48,695 nucleotides of DNA from Chloroflexota bacterium (GTDB lineage: Bacteria; Chloroflexota; Dehalococcoidia; UBA2247; RBG-13-53-26): the NCBI GenBank assembly GCA_016875915.1, contig VGOM01000015.1:1-48695 (forward strand), read 5' to 3'. Positions 16,559-24,479 of this stretch are shown piece after piece. Under the pieces are notes generated by a model. The model saw only the letters and a list, made by a program, of their open reading frames with translations. It did no database searches and was not told the origin of the DNA. The translations under genes and the position numbers were made by a program. Position 1 is the first letter of the stretch. Each line of letters opens with the position of its first letter.

Positions 16559-17746
16559 AGTGGTTCTGGGGCCGATCCCCCCGGTCCGCCGGGCCCAGTC
16601 CCGGAGCCGGGCCAGCCCTTCATCTATGTCGCTGTCCGCCACCGTCAGGGAGACCCGGATGTAGCCTTCCCCGCACTGGCCGTAGCCTGTCCCCGGGGTG
16701 ACCACCACCCCGGCGCCATCGAGGAGGAGGGTGGCATAATCCGCCGAGGTGTATCCCGGGGGAATCCTGGCCCAGATGTACAGGCTGGCCATGGGCGGCA
16801 TGACCCCCAGGCCGATCTCCCGGAGGACCTCGATGATCCGGTCGCGCCGCCGCTGGTAGACGGCGTTGTGCTCCCCGATGCAGCCCTGGTCCCCTTCCAG
16901 GGCCTCGATGGCGGCGTATTGGATGGCCTGAGGGATGCCGGAATCGAGGTTGGACTTGAACCTCATCAGGGCGTCCCTTATCTGGGCATTGCCCGCGGCC
17001 ATGCCCACCCGCCAACCGGTCATGTTGTAGCTCTTGGACAGGGAATGGAACTCCAGTCCGACGTCCATGGCCCCCGGCACCTGGAGGAAGCTCACCGGCC
17101 GGTAGCCGTCGAAGGCCACCTCGGTGTAGGGCGCATCGTGGCAGACCACCAGGTCGTGCCTCCTGGCGAAGGCCACCACCCTCTCAAAGAAGTCCAGTCC
17201 GGCCACGGCACCCGTGGGGTTGTTGGGGTAGTTGATCCATATCAGCTTGGCCCGGCCGGCCACCCCGGCAGGGATGCGGTCGAGGTCGGGCAGGAAGTGG
17301 TTCTCCGCCGTCAGGGGCATGAAATAGGGCTGGCCGCCGGCGAACATGGTGCTGATGGAATATACCGGGTAGGCCGGATCGGGAACGAGGGCCACGTCGC
17401 CGGGGTCGATGTAGCAGAAGGCGATGTGCCCCACGCCCTCCTTGGAGCCGATCAGGGGCAGCACCTCGGTCTCCGGGTCGAGGACCACCCCGAAACGGCG
17501 GCGGTACCATGCGGCGATGGCCTGGCGGAACTCGGGCAGGCCGTAGGTCTCGGGATAGCGGTGATTGGCCGGCACCCGGGCCTCCCGGCACAGCCTCTGG
17601 ATGACGTGCTCCGGGGTGGGGATGTCAGGATCGCCGATGGCGAAGCTGATCACCCTCTCCCCCCTGGCCTTCTTCTCGGCGATCTTCCGGGAGATCTGCA
17701 CGAAGAGGTAGGGGGGCAGGTCGGCAATGCGCTTGGATACCTTCAT
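16556..17746 (-). CDS. dapL: LL-diaminopimelate aminotransferase (DapL type)
   Basis: 396 aa, class I/II PLP aminotransferase. It has the N-terminal PPYLFVQISRKIAEKK motif typical of the DapL2-type enzymes, INYPNNPTGA, HDAPYTEVAFDGY, the PLP-lysine motif SLSKSYNMTGWR and a C-terminal Arg in YIRVSLT. It converts tetrahydrodipicolinate to LL-diaminopimelate in one step, bypassing the acyl-intermediate routes. The start overlaps the end of dapF by 4 nt, so lysine/DAP synthesis genes are coupled here. A general aspartate-type aminotransferase cannot be fully excluded from motifs alone, but the dapF linkage supports DapL. Confidence 0.88.
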   Translation of the reverse strand: MKVSKRIADLPPYLFVQISRKIAEKKARGERVISFAIGDPDIPTPEHVIQRLCREARVPANHRYPETYGLPEFRQAIAAWYRRRFGVVLDPETEVLPLIGSKEGVGHIAFCYIDPGDVALVPDPAYPVYSISTMFAGGQPYFMPLTAENHFLPDLDRIPAGVAGRAKLIWINYPNNPTGAVAGLDFFERVVAFARRHDLVVCHDAPYTEVAFDGYRPVSFLQVPGAMDVGLEFHSLSKSYNMTGWRVGMAAGNAQIRDALMRFKSNLDSGIPQAIQYAAIEALEGDQGCIGEHNAVYQRRRDRIIEVLREIGLGVMPPMASLYIWARIPPGYTSADYATLLLDGAGVVVTPGTGYGQCGEGYIRVSLTVADSDIDEGLARLRDWARRTGGIGPRTT

Positions 17747-18600
17747 CGCTCCTCCAGCAGGTTCGCCTCCGGCCAGTATCCGGTGAACACCGACTCCGCC
17801 GGACCGCTGAGATAGACCTCAGTGAGGCCATCCCACTCCAGGCCCAGCCTGCCACCGGGGACAACTACCTCCACCGGACTGTCCACGTAGCGGTGCAAGC
17901 GGGCCGCCACGGCCACGGCGCAGGCCCCGCTGCCGCAGGAGAGCGTCTCGCCGGCGCCCCGCTCCCATACCCGGGCCTCTATCTCCCGCCGGGACACCAC
18001 CCGAGCGATCTCGAAGTTGAGACGCTGGGGAAACAGCCGGTCATTCTCCACCACCGGACCTATCTCCTTCAGAGGGAATCCGGCCACGTCATCCACGAAG
18101 CACACCCCATGGGGATTGCCCATGGAGACGAAGCTGAGCAGCAGGTCCCGGCCGGCAACCCTGAGCCGGTGGTCCAGCAACACGGCTTGCTCCGACTTCA
18201 GAGCCACGGGGATCTCCTCCGCCCTGAATCCCGGCCGGCCCATGGCCACCCGGAAGCGGCCGCCGCCGTCACGCGACTCCGCCTTCTTGATCCCGGCCCC
18301 GGTCTCAATGGTGATGGCGCCTCCCTCGCCGGCCAGACCGCTGCCGACTACATACCGGGCGAAGCAGCGCAGCCCGTTGCCGCAGACTTCGGCCTCCGAG
18401 CCATCGGGGTTGAACATCCGCATGCGGAAGTCGGCCGAATCCGACTTCAGAACCAGGATCAGTCCATCGCTGCCCACCCCGAGGCGCCGGTGGCACATGG
18501 CCCGGGCCAGGCGCGGCCAGTCCGCCCCCGGCCGGGGAGTCCCGATCAGGTCGATCAGCACGAAGTCGTTCCCCGTCGCCTGGAGCTTGGTGAACTTCAT
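17743..18600 (-). CDS. dapF: Diaminopimelate epimerase
   Basis: 285 aa from the ATG at 18600 (MKFTKLQATGNDF, preceded by GGCAGGA); a TTG seven codons upstream is possible. Both catalytic cysteines are visible in their motifs: EVCGNGLRCFARY in the N-terminal half and ETLSCGSGACAVAV in the C-terminal half. It interconverts LL- and meso-diaminopimelate for lysine. It lies between radC (35 nt upstream) and dapL (4-nt overlap) in one minus-strand block. Confidence 0.95.
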   Translation of the reverse strand: MKFTKLQATGNDFVLIDLIGTPRPGADWPRLARAMCHRRLGVGSDGLILVLKSDSADFRMRMFNPDGSEAEVCGNGLRCFARYVVGSGLAGEGGAITIETGAGIKKAESRDGGGRFRVAMGRPGFRAEEIPVALKSEQAVLLDHRLRVAGRDLLLSFVSMGNPHGVCFVDDVAGFPLKEIGPVVENDRLFPQRLNFEIARVVSRREIEARVWERGAGETLSCGSGACAVAVAARLHRYVDSPVEVVVPGGRLGLEWDGLTEVYLSGPAESVFTGYWPEANLLEER

Positions 18601-18635
18601 TCCTGCCTGCTTCTCAGTCAACCTCGTTCTCCCGC

Positions 18636-19322
18636 TCAGATCAGCTTCATGGCCTTCAGGCTGGCGAAGGCCCTGTCGGCCACGATGACGTGGTCCAGCA
18701 CCTCGATGCCCACGATGGCACCGGCCTCTACCAGCCTCTTGGTCAACTTTATGTCATCTTCCGACGGCTGCGGATCGCCGGAGGGGTGGTTGTGCACGAA
18801 GATGACCGAGGCGGCGCTGGCCGAGACGGCCTCCTGGAAGACCTCCCGGGGATGGGCCAGGCTGGAATCCAGGCTGCCCACCGAGACCGGCGCCACGCCC
18901 ATGACCCTGTTCCGGCTGTCCAGCAACACGGTGAGGAAGTGCTCCTTCTTCTTGCCCTTGAGCCGGCTCTTCACCGCCTGAAGGACGTTCTCCGGGCCCT
19001 TGACGATGACCCCTTCGTTCTCCGGACAGGCCTCCAGTCGCCGGGCCAGCTCGAAGGCGGCCTTGATCTGGCTGGCCTTGGCCGGCCCGATGCCCCTGAC
19101 CTGGGACAGCTCCTCCACGGTGCTCCCGGCCATGCTCTTCAGGTCGCCGTACCGGCTGAGCAGATGCTGGGCGGTGACCATCACCGATTCCCCCTTGATG
19201 CCCCGGCCCAGGATGAGGGCCAGCAACTCCGGGACAGACAGGGCCTCCGGTCCCAGCTGCAGCAGCCGCTCCCGGGGCCGTTCCGCCGGAGGCAGGTCGC
19301 GGACGGTGAAGGACTTCCTCAC
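18636..19322 (-). CDS. radC: RadC-family JAB/MPN protein
   Basis: 228 aa. The N-terminal helix-hairpin-helix part (LSQVRGIGPAKASQIKAAFEL) precedes a JAMM metal-binding motif, IFVHNHPSGDPQPSEDD. It begins with GTG at 19322, overlapping the prfB stop by 4 nt. It was historically called a DNA repair protein, though its role in repair is disputed and the motif suggests a metalloprotease fold. Confidence 0.93.
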   Translation of the reverse strand: MRKSFTVRDLPPAERPRERLLQLGPEALSVPELLALILGRGIKGESVMVTAQHLLSRYGDLKSMAGSTVEELSQVRGIGPAKASQIKAAFELARRLEACPENEGVIVKGPENVLQAVKSRLKGKKKEHFLTVLLDSRNRVMGVAPVSVGSLDSSLAHPREVFQEAVSASAASVIFVHNHPSGDPQPSEDDIKLTKRLVEAGAIVGIEVLDHVIVADRAFASLKAMKLI

Positions 19323-20423
19323 CCTTCCTTGCCTATCTGCGACCTCAAGTAGGCCTCCATGAAGTCGTCCAGGGCGCCATCGAGAACCGCCGCAGCATTC
19401 CCGGTCTCCAGTCCGGTGCGGTGGTCCTTCACCATCTTGTAGGGGTGGAGGACGTAGCTGCGTATCTGGTTCCCCCAGGCCGCCGGTGTGTGCTCCCCCT
19501 TGAGCCGGTCCCTCTCCTCGGCCTTCTTGGCCCCCTCCAGCTCCAGCAGACGGGCCTGGAGCACCTTGAGGGCGACCTCCTTGTTCTGATGCTGGGAACG
19601 CTGGCTCTGGCAGCTGGCCATCAGTCCGGTGGGGATGTGGGTGATCCTCACCGCCGAACTGGTCTTCTGCATGTGCTGTCCCCCCGGTCCGCTGGACCGG
19701 AAGGCCTCCACCTTCAGGTCATCCGGCGACATCTTCACTTCGGCGGCCTGCTCCACCTCGGGCAGCACCTCCACCAGCGCGAAGGATGTGTGACGGGCGT
19801 GGTCGGAATCGAAGGGCGAGAGGCGGACCAGCCGGTGCACGCCGTGCTCCGACCTGAGGTAGCCGTAGGCATGGGCTCCCTTCATCTCCAGCATGACGCT
19901 CTTGATGCCCGCCTCCTCTCCGGGCGAGGTGTCCAGGACCTCGGCCTTGTACCCCTGTCTCTCGGCCCATCTGAGGTACATCCTCATGAGCATCTCCGCC
20001 CAGTCCTGGGACTCCGTTCCCCCGGCGCCGGCATGGATGGCGATCAGGGCGTTCCGGCTGTCGTGCTCTCCACTGAGCAGCAACTCGAAATCCAGGCGGT
20101 CCAGCTCGGCCAGCATGCGGTCGATCTCCGACTGGACCTCTTGCTGCAGGGAGGCGTCCTCCTCCTGAAGCGAGATATCCACGATCTCCATGACTTCACC
20201 GGCCCGGCGCTCCAGCCGCCGCCACACCCCGGTCTCCTCCTTCAGAGCGCTCAGCCGGCGCATGGCCTGATTGGCGCCGGCCTGGTTCTCCCAGAAATCC
20301 GGCTTGCCGGACTCCTTCTCCAGTTCGGCGATCTCCTTCTCCTTGGCGGCTACGTCAAAGACGCACCATCATGGCAGAAACTCGCCGCTGCAGATCATCC
20401 AGCCTTTCCTTCTCACTCTGCAT
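19319..20423 (-). CDS. prfB: Peptide chain release factor 2, with programmed +1 frameshift
   Basis: 367 aa when joined as 20423-20358 plus 20356-19319. The ATG at 20423 has GGGAGGA 9 nt upstream. After 22 codons the zero frame meets TGA (20357-20355) in the context CTT TGA C, the conserved RF2 autoregulatory shift site. The +1 frame continues DVAAKEKEIAELEKES. Downstream lie the RF2-specific SPF tripeptide (RLSPFDSDHARH) and the GGQ motif (SSGPGGQHMQ). RF2 recognises UGA and UAA. Low RF2 lets the ribosome shift and make more RF2. The stop overlaps the start of radC. Confidence 0.95.
20354..20362 (-). promoter_or_regulatory. RF2 programmed +1 frameshift site (CTTTGAC)
   Basis: The minus strand reads CGT CTT TGA C around 20355-20357. 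The internal Shine-Dalgarno that stimulates shifting in E. coli (AGGGGG) is weak here: the upstream sequence is ATGGTG. Confidence 0.9.
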
Positions 20424-20474
20424 GTCAGATGCTTCCTCCCGGGTTTCAAGATGGGGTACGGACGGGCCAGTGGC

Positions 20475-21185
20475 TCAGATCGGCCCGACCGGCTGTCTTT
20501 CGCGCTTGGCGGCTGAGCCGTCGCCCTGCCCGCCGGCAGTCACGTGGGCCTGGCGGGTCGGCTCCGGCAGACGGCGGCCCCTGCAGCAATTCAGTACCCA
20601 GGACAGCGCCGAGGGCAGATCCACCTTGTGTCCCACAGAAACATAGATCGGACGGACACCCTGCCTGGTGCGGAGCGCCGCGCCGACCACTTCGTCACCA
20701 TCGGTTATCTCCGCATAGCTGCCCGCCTCGTCCCCCAGCGGGCCGTGGCTGCCGCAGAGCAGCGACTTGGCGCAGCCGATGGCCGGCAGGTCCAGAAGCA
20801 GGCCGATGTGCGAGGCCAGTCCCAGCCTCCTGGGGTGGGCGATGCCCTGTCCGTCCACCAGCAGCAGGTCCGGCGAGCAGTCCAGCTTCTCCCACGCGGC
20901 CAGGATGAGCGGGGCCTCACGGAACGAGAGCAGTCCGGGGACATAGGGGAAGTCCACCTCCCGCCTGACCACGCTCTTCTCCACCAGCGTCATTCCGGGG
21001 TAGGCCAGGACCACCACCGCACCGGTGGCCAGACCGCCTGAGCGGTCCGAGGAGATGTCCACGCCCGCCACCAGGCCCACCGGCCCCACCTGGCACTCCC
21101 TGGAGACTTGGCCGGCCAGGGTGACTTGAATGTCCCGGGCCTGGGCCGGGGTGACCTGCCAGGGGTGTCTGTGCCGCACCTGCAT
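20475..21185 (-). CDS. nfi: Endonuclease V (deoxyinosine 3' endonuclease)
   Basis: 236 aa from the ATG at 21185 (MQVRHRHPWQVTPAQARDIQ). The catalytic motifs are present: VAGVDIS (first Asp), FPYVPGLLSFREAP (Tyr wedge and Glu) and LLLVDGQGIAHPRRLGLASHIG (second Asp plus His region). It nicks DNA next to deoxyinosine to start repair of deaminated adenine. The C-terminal ~25 residues are a basic, low-complexity tail. A TATAAT box ends only 6 nt before the ATG, so the transcript may be leaderless. It is divergent from rsmH. Confidence 0.93.
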   Translation of the reverse strand: MQVRHRHPWQVTPAQARDIQVTLAGQVSRECQVGPVGLVAGVDISSDRSGGLATGAVVVLAYPGMTLVEKSVVRREVDFPYVPGLLSFREAPLILAAWEKLDCSPDLLLVDGQGIAHPRRLGLASHIGLLLDLPAIGCAKSLLCGSHGPLGDEAGSYAEITDGDEVVGAALRTRQGVRPIYVSVGHKVDLPSALSWVLNCCRGRRLPEPTRQAHVTAGGQGDGSAAKRERQPVGPI

Positions 21186-21191
21186 TGCCTG

Positions 21192-21221
21192 ATTATAGTC
21201 ACTGGGCACCCGTTCCCGCAA
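21192..21221 (-). promoter_or_regulatory. Promoter for nfi, possibly leaderless
   Basis: The minus strand has TTGCGG (21221-21216), an 18-bp spacer and a perfect TATAAT (21197-21192). The predicted start, 6-7 nt on, coincides with the nfi ATG at 21185. Confidence 0.5.
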
Positions 21222-21230
21222 CGGGCGGCA

Positions 21231-21259
21231 TTGACGGAGCAGACCACTTGTGGCATAAA
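21231..21259 (+). promoter_or_regulatory. Promoter for rsmH
   Basis: TTGACG (21231-21236), a 17-bp spacer and CATAAA (21254-21259). The start would be near 21266, about 40 nt before the GTG at 21305. It stands back to back with the nfi promoter, the -35 boxes being 9 bp apart. Confidence 0.45.
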
Positions 21260-21304
21260 GGGGGACATGCCACCGCGCCATCTCCACGCACAGGGAAGCC
21301 CGGC

Positions 21305-22288
21305 GTGAAGCACCGCCGGAAATCCCTCCACAGGAGGGCTCTGACCAAGGAACCTGAGGCCGAGGCGGTCCACGTCCCCGTCCTCCTCGAAACGGCCGTG
21401 GAGATGCTCAAGGTCAGGCCGGGAGGGCGCTACGTGGACTGCACCCTGGGGGCCGGGGGCCATGCCGCGGCCATCCTGGCCCGGTGCCTGCCCGGAGGCT
21501 CGCTCCTGGGCATGGACGCCGACCCCTTGGCCATCGAAGCCGCCCGAGCCAGGCTGGCGGAGTACGGCAGCGCCGTCACACCGGTCAACGACAACTTCGG
21601 AGCCGTGGCGGAGACCTGCCTCAGCCGCCACTTCCATCCGGTGGACGGCATCCTCTTCGACCTGGGCCTGTCCTCGCTGCAGCTGGAGGACGCGGCGCGG
21701 GGATTCAGCTTCAGGTTCGACGCCCCTCTGGACATGCGCTTCAGCCCCGGCCAGCCGCTGACGGCAGCCGGCATCGTCAACCGCTCCTCCGAGGGCGAAC
21801 TGGCCGACATCCTCCGGCGGTACGGAGAGGAGCCCCGCAGCCGGGCCATCGCCCGGAGGATCATCGCCCGCCGTCCCGTCGAAACGACGCTGCAACTGGT
21901 GGCGGCGGTGGACGAGGCCGCGGGACCGGGCGGCAGGATTCACCCGGCCACCCGGACCTTCCAGGCTCTGCGGATGGCCGTCAACGGTGAGCTGACCAGC
22001 CTGGAGTCCGCTCTGGAGCAGGCCAACGGCCTGCTCGCCCCGGGCGGGAGGCTGGTGGTGATCAGCTACCACTCGCTGGAGGACCGCCTGGTGAAGCAGT
22101 TCATGCAGCGCGAGTCAAGGGATTGCCTCTGCCCTCCGGAGGTGCCCCGCTGTCAATGCGGGCACAGGGCCACTCTGAAGGTGGTCACCAGGAAAGCCGT
22201 CACGCCATCGGCGGCAGAGGTGGAGGTCAATCCGCGCAGCCGCAGCGCCAAGCTGAGGGCGGCGGAGCGCCTAGTGCAGGCGGGCTAG
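21305..22288 (+). CDS. rsmH: 16S rRNA (cytosine-1402-N4)-methyltransferase RsmH
   Basis: 327 aa from the GTG at 21305 (AGGGAAG about 6 nt upstream). The open frame extends further upstream but the family match begins at VHVPVLLETAVEML. SAM-binding motif YVDCTLGAGGHA, FDLGLSSLQLEDAARGFSF, RTFQALRMAVNGEL and VISYHSLEDRLVKQF are all present. It methylates C1402 in the ribosomal P site. There is no cell-division (dcw) cluster downstream. Instead the gene runs directly into a terminal-inverted-repeat element whose first three bases are the stop codon (22286-22288). Confidence 0.95.
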   Translation: MKHRRKSLHRRALTKEPEAEAVHVPVLLETAVEMLKVRPGGRYVDCTLGAGGHAAAILARCLPGGSLLGMDADPLAIEAARARLAEYGSAVTPVNDNFGAVAETCLSRHFHPVDGILFDLGLSSLQLEDAARGFSFRFDAPLDMRFSPGQPLTAAGIVNRSSEGELADILRRYGEEPRSRAIARRIIARRPVETTLQLVAAVDEAAGPGGRIHPATRTFQALRMAVNGELTSLESALEQANGLLAPGGRLVVISYHSLEDRLVKQFMQRESRDCLCPPEVPRCQCGHRATLKVVTRKAVTPSAAEVEVNPRSRSAKLRAAERLVQAG

Positions 22289-22450
22289 TGTGGTGCTTCG
22301 CGGATATCGTTATGCGTAGTTGTGACCCGCCACCCCTGCCCTGGATCCCGCATCAAGTGCGGGATGACATCGGTGTCGGGTCGGGGACCCGACACGCGCA
22401 CAGCATGCGCTGGCTGATCAGGCCAACGAAGTGTTGGAGACACTACACTA
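22286..22450. mobile_element. MITE-like element, copy A (165 bp)
   Basis: It starts TAGTGTGGTGCTTCG and ends with the inverted complement of TAGTGTAGTGTCTCC, giving ~15-bp imperfect terminal inverted repeats with TA at both ends. The core holds the hairpin ATCCCGCA-TCAAG-TGCGGGAT. It encodes nothing. Its left end supplies the TAG stop of rsmH, and its right end (22450-22448 on minus) supplies the TAG stop of the convergent 77-aa gene. Related copies are at 22870, 39067 and 45269. The TA termini suggest mobilisation by an IS630/Tc1-type transposase encoded elsewhere (inference). Confidence 0.75.
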
Positions 22451-22681
22451 GGCGGCCGGACCGGCAGCGCACCGGGGGCAACTGGACTCATGGACGATGG
22501 TGGCCACGGCGGCCATCCTGACCCACCAGTCGGTCCGGGCATCCCTGGCCCCCAGTATCAGGAAGTCCGGGCCGACCTCCTTCACCAGCCCACTCGATAC
22601 GCCCGCAGCCTTGCCTTCCAGAACGGTGCTCACCGAGACTTCGTGGCCTATGAGGTCGATCAACCGCTCATGTAGTTGCAT
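22448..22681 (-). CDS. Small (77 aa) possible Sm-like beta-barrel protein, function unknown
   Basis: The ATG at 22681 has an ideal GGAGGCAGT upstream. The sequence has alternating hydrophobic strands typical of a small beta barrel (LIGHEVSVSTVLEG, GLVKEVGPDFLILGARD, WWVRMAAVATIVHE). The layout recalls Lsm/Hfq-like or PRC-like folds, but no signature motif is certain. It ends in a CPRC pair and the stop TAG, which lies within the right end of MITE copy A. Copy B lies upstream, so the gene is bracketed by two related elements. Confidence 0.6.
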   Translation of the reverse strand: MQLHERLIDLIGHEVSVSTVLEGKAAGVSSGLVKEVGPDFLILGARDARTDWWVRMAAVATIVHESSCPRCAAGPAA

Positions 22682-22869
22682 ACTGCCTCCCCGGATCCGC
22701 CACGGGCGGCTCAGCGCCCGATGGCACCGTAGGATACCCCAAACCAGGGGGCTTGGCAACACCATGGCACCCGGGGACTGCGGGGCAGATCCGCGGGGCA
22801 CCCGGGCGTCCGGCGGAATGGCCAGGGCATAGAACCACCATGGCGGGTTGAATCGGTGCGACTCGCAGC

Positions 22870-23083
22870 TAGTGTAGTACTTCTCAAATATCGCTATGGG
22901 TAGTCGTGCCCCACCACCCCAGCCCTGGATCCCGCATCAAGTGCGGGATGATCCTTCCGCTGAAGGACCTGACGGCATCCCCGGCCCCTCATCGCAGGTC
23001 GGGGCGGTCTGCCTAAGGCAGACGACACCCACACAACGTACAATAGTCGGTCAGCCCAACGAACTCTTGGAGATACTACACAC
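22870..23083. mobile_element. MITE-like element, copy B (about 214 bp, degenerate right end)
   Basis: The left end TAGTGTAGTACTTC matches copies A, C and D. The core has the same ATCCCGCA-TCAAG-TGCGGGAT hairpin. The right part matches copy C (GTCAGCCCAACGAA..., then GGAGATACTACAC) but has lost the terminal TA. It is about 50 bp longer than copy A. The right end stops 22 bp before the stop codon of the 23105-23884 gene. Confidence 0.65.
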
Positions 23084-23104
23084 GCGCGGGGTTGTGCCGC
23101 GCCA

Positions 23105-23884
23105 CTATGACAGGGGCGCCCGGCAGGCCCTGCAGAGCAGGGTGCCGTCGCCTGAGTAGGTGGGCCATCTCAGGCTCTGGCCCACCGGATAGCCGCACTC
23201 CAGGCAACCGGTGGCGGCCGGTGCTTCCGGCTTCCGCTTCCTGGCCTTTCTGGACTTCTCGGTCTCCAGGGCGGAGGTCGAGCCGTTGGATTCCCTGATA
23301 TAGGCCACCCGGTCCTTGTTCACAGCCACGAAATCGAACCTGGACTCCACGCCGACCAGTTCCGGCGTGACGCCGACGCTGGTCAGGGGCAGGAACTTGT
23401 CATGGCCTTCCAGATGGTCGGCCAGCTGCTCCCAGATCTCGGCATGCATCTCGCCGACAAGGTGGTACGGCGGAACGTTGACTTCGGTGCGCACCCGCTT
23501 CTTGGTGACCTTCATCAGCTCCCTGATGCCTCCGGCCTCGGGCTGCCCGCCACTTATCTCGGCCACGAAGAGGATGTTGGCCTTCCTGACATGCGTGGAC
23601 TCCATGTATTTCTGGTCGCCGCCCGGGAGGCGAACCTTGGTGTACGTCAACGGCAGGAAGTCCCTGCCGGGGACCACCCGGACGGTTGTATGATCAGCCA
23701 CCGGGCCGCGGTCAAGTCCCTTGTTGAGGGCATCCAGCAGACGCTGTACGTCCAGGCAATGGGTATAGCCCACGGCGGTGAGATCCCGGGTGCAGACGAC
23801 TACCCCCACCTGCCGCATCTCGTCAAGTCTGGGATGCCGTCCGTTGTCCTCTCTGCGCACTTCCGGATCAGTACGCGTCCCCAT
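23105..23884 (-). CDS. Duplicated-domain protein with C-terminal zinc ribbon, function unknown
   Basis: 259 aa from the ATG at 23884 (GAGG 10 nt upstream; an ATG at 23893 is possible). It contains two similar ~70-residue units, each ending in an F(L)PLT strand: RLLDALNKGL...DFLPLT, and AEIWEQLADHLEGHDKFLPLT followed by FDFVAVNKDRVAYI. This resembles a DUF found widely in Chloroflexota (possibly DUF6812, not verified). The C-terminus carries CLECGYPVG...CRACRAP, a probable zinc ribbon. There is no signal peptide. It is a close paralogue of 35014-35700, which lacks the zinc ribbon. The function is unknown. Confidence 0.75.
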   Translation of the reverse strand: MGTRTDPEVRREDNGRHPRLDEMRQVGVVVCTRDLTAVGYTHCLDVQRLLDALNKGLDRGPVADHTTVRVVPGRDFLPLTYTKVRLPGGDQKYMESTHVRKANILFVAEISGGQPEAGGIRELMKVTKKRVRTEVNVPPYHLVGEMHAEIWEQLADHLEGHDKFLPLTSVGVTPELVGVESRFDFVAVNKDRVAYIRESNGSTSALETEKSRKARKRKPEAPAATGCLECGYPVGQSLRWPTYSGDGTLLCRACRAPLS

Positions 23885-24479
23885 CACTCTCATACCTCGT
23901 GCAGGCCCACTCCAAGCCCTCGACAGCAAGCGGGCCCAGGCAGGCCTTCAGCCCGCCGCAATCCAGTCTATGCCAGAGAGACCACGTGAATGTCTCCGAC
24001 ATCCCGATATCCCTCTCAAGAACCTCACCGGTGGAAAGGGAACGCGGCGCAGGGCGGCCGGCCATGGCTAACCCCCAAGGCTCGCGGGGAGCGGCGAATT
24101 GTGACAGGCCCTCCAGCGATTGAGACCTGCCTGTGACTGCAGCGTGATACTGTTGGCTCCATAAGTTGCCCATTTGTGATGCCGCACGCAGGGTTTCTCA
24201 CACCGGTTGTCACTGCCACTACAGGCAATCCCACCCGGCATCAAGGCCACCAGTGCATCTGCTTGTGATGAACACACGAATCCACATGCGCTGACGCATC
24301 GCCTGACGGACTGCGTAAGCCGCGGCTCTCGGGTTGGCAGATCCATAGAACCGGGCCGCCACAACGATTCGTCCAGCGAGGGCGCAGTTTCAGAACCGTT
24401 TCGTGTGAGCCGAAGAGGCCGCTATGCCCGTGGTCGACGGACGATAAGGCAAGCATTCAAAGAAAGGAGGTGAGAGGAG
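23885..24479. other. 595-bp gene-free region upstream of the secreted protein gene
   Basis: Open frames here look like chance ORFs. No tRNA, known riboswitch motif or clear promoter was recognised. A weak TTGAGA...GATACT pair near 24119-24155 has a 20-bp spacer. The length and the very strong ribosome site at the end suggest a long regulated leader for the 24480 gene. Confidence 0.4.
24464..24473 (+). promoter_or_regulatory. Perfect Shine-Dalgarno (AAGGAGGTGA)
   Basis: Ten bases fully complementary to the usual 16S rRNA 3' end, 6 nt before the ATG at 24480, with a further GAGGAG between. It is the strongest ribosome site I saw in the window and suggests high translation of the secreted protein. 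Confidence 0.8.

Noticed and set aside
16553-17815. 420-codon plus-strand frame over dapL
   Set aside because: Pro/Gly/His-rich antisense shadow.
20355-20357. Frameshift or sequencing error in prfB
   Set aside because: The TGA lies in the CTTTGAC context at codon 23, the well-known programmed shift of RF2.
23885-24479. Riboswitch in the leader of the secreted protein
   Set aside because: I looked for cobalamin and c-di-GMP type core motifs and saw none; a covariance-model search would be decisive.
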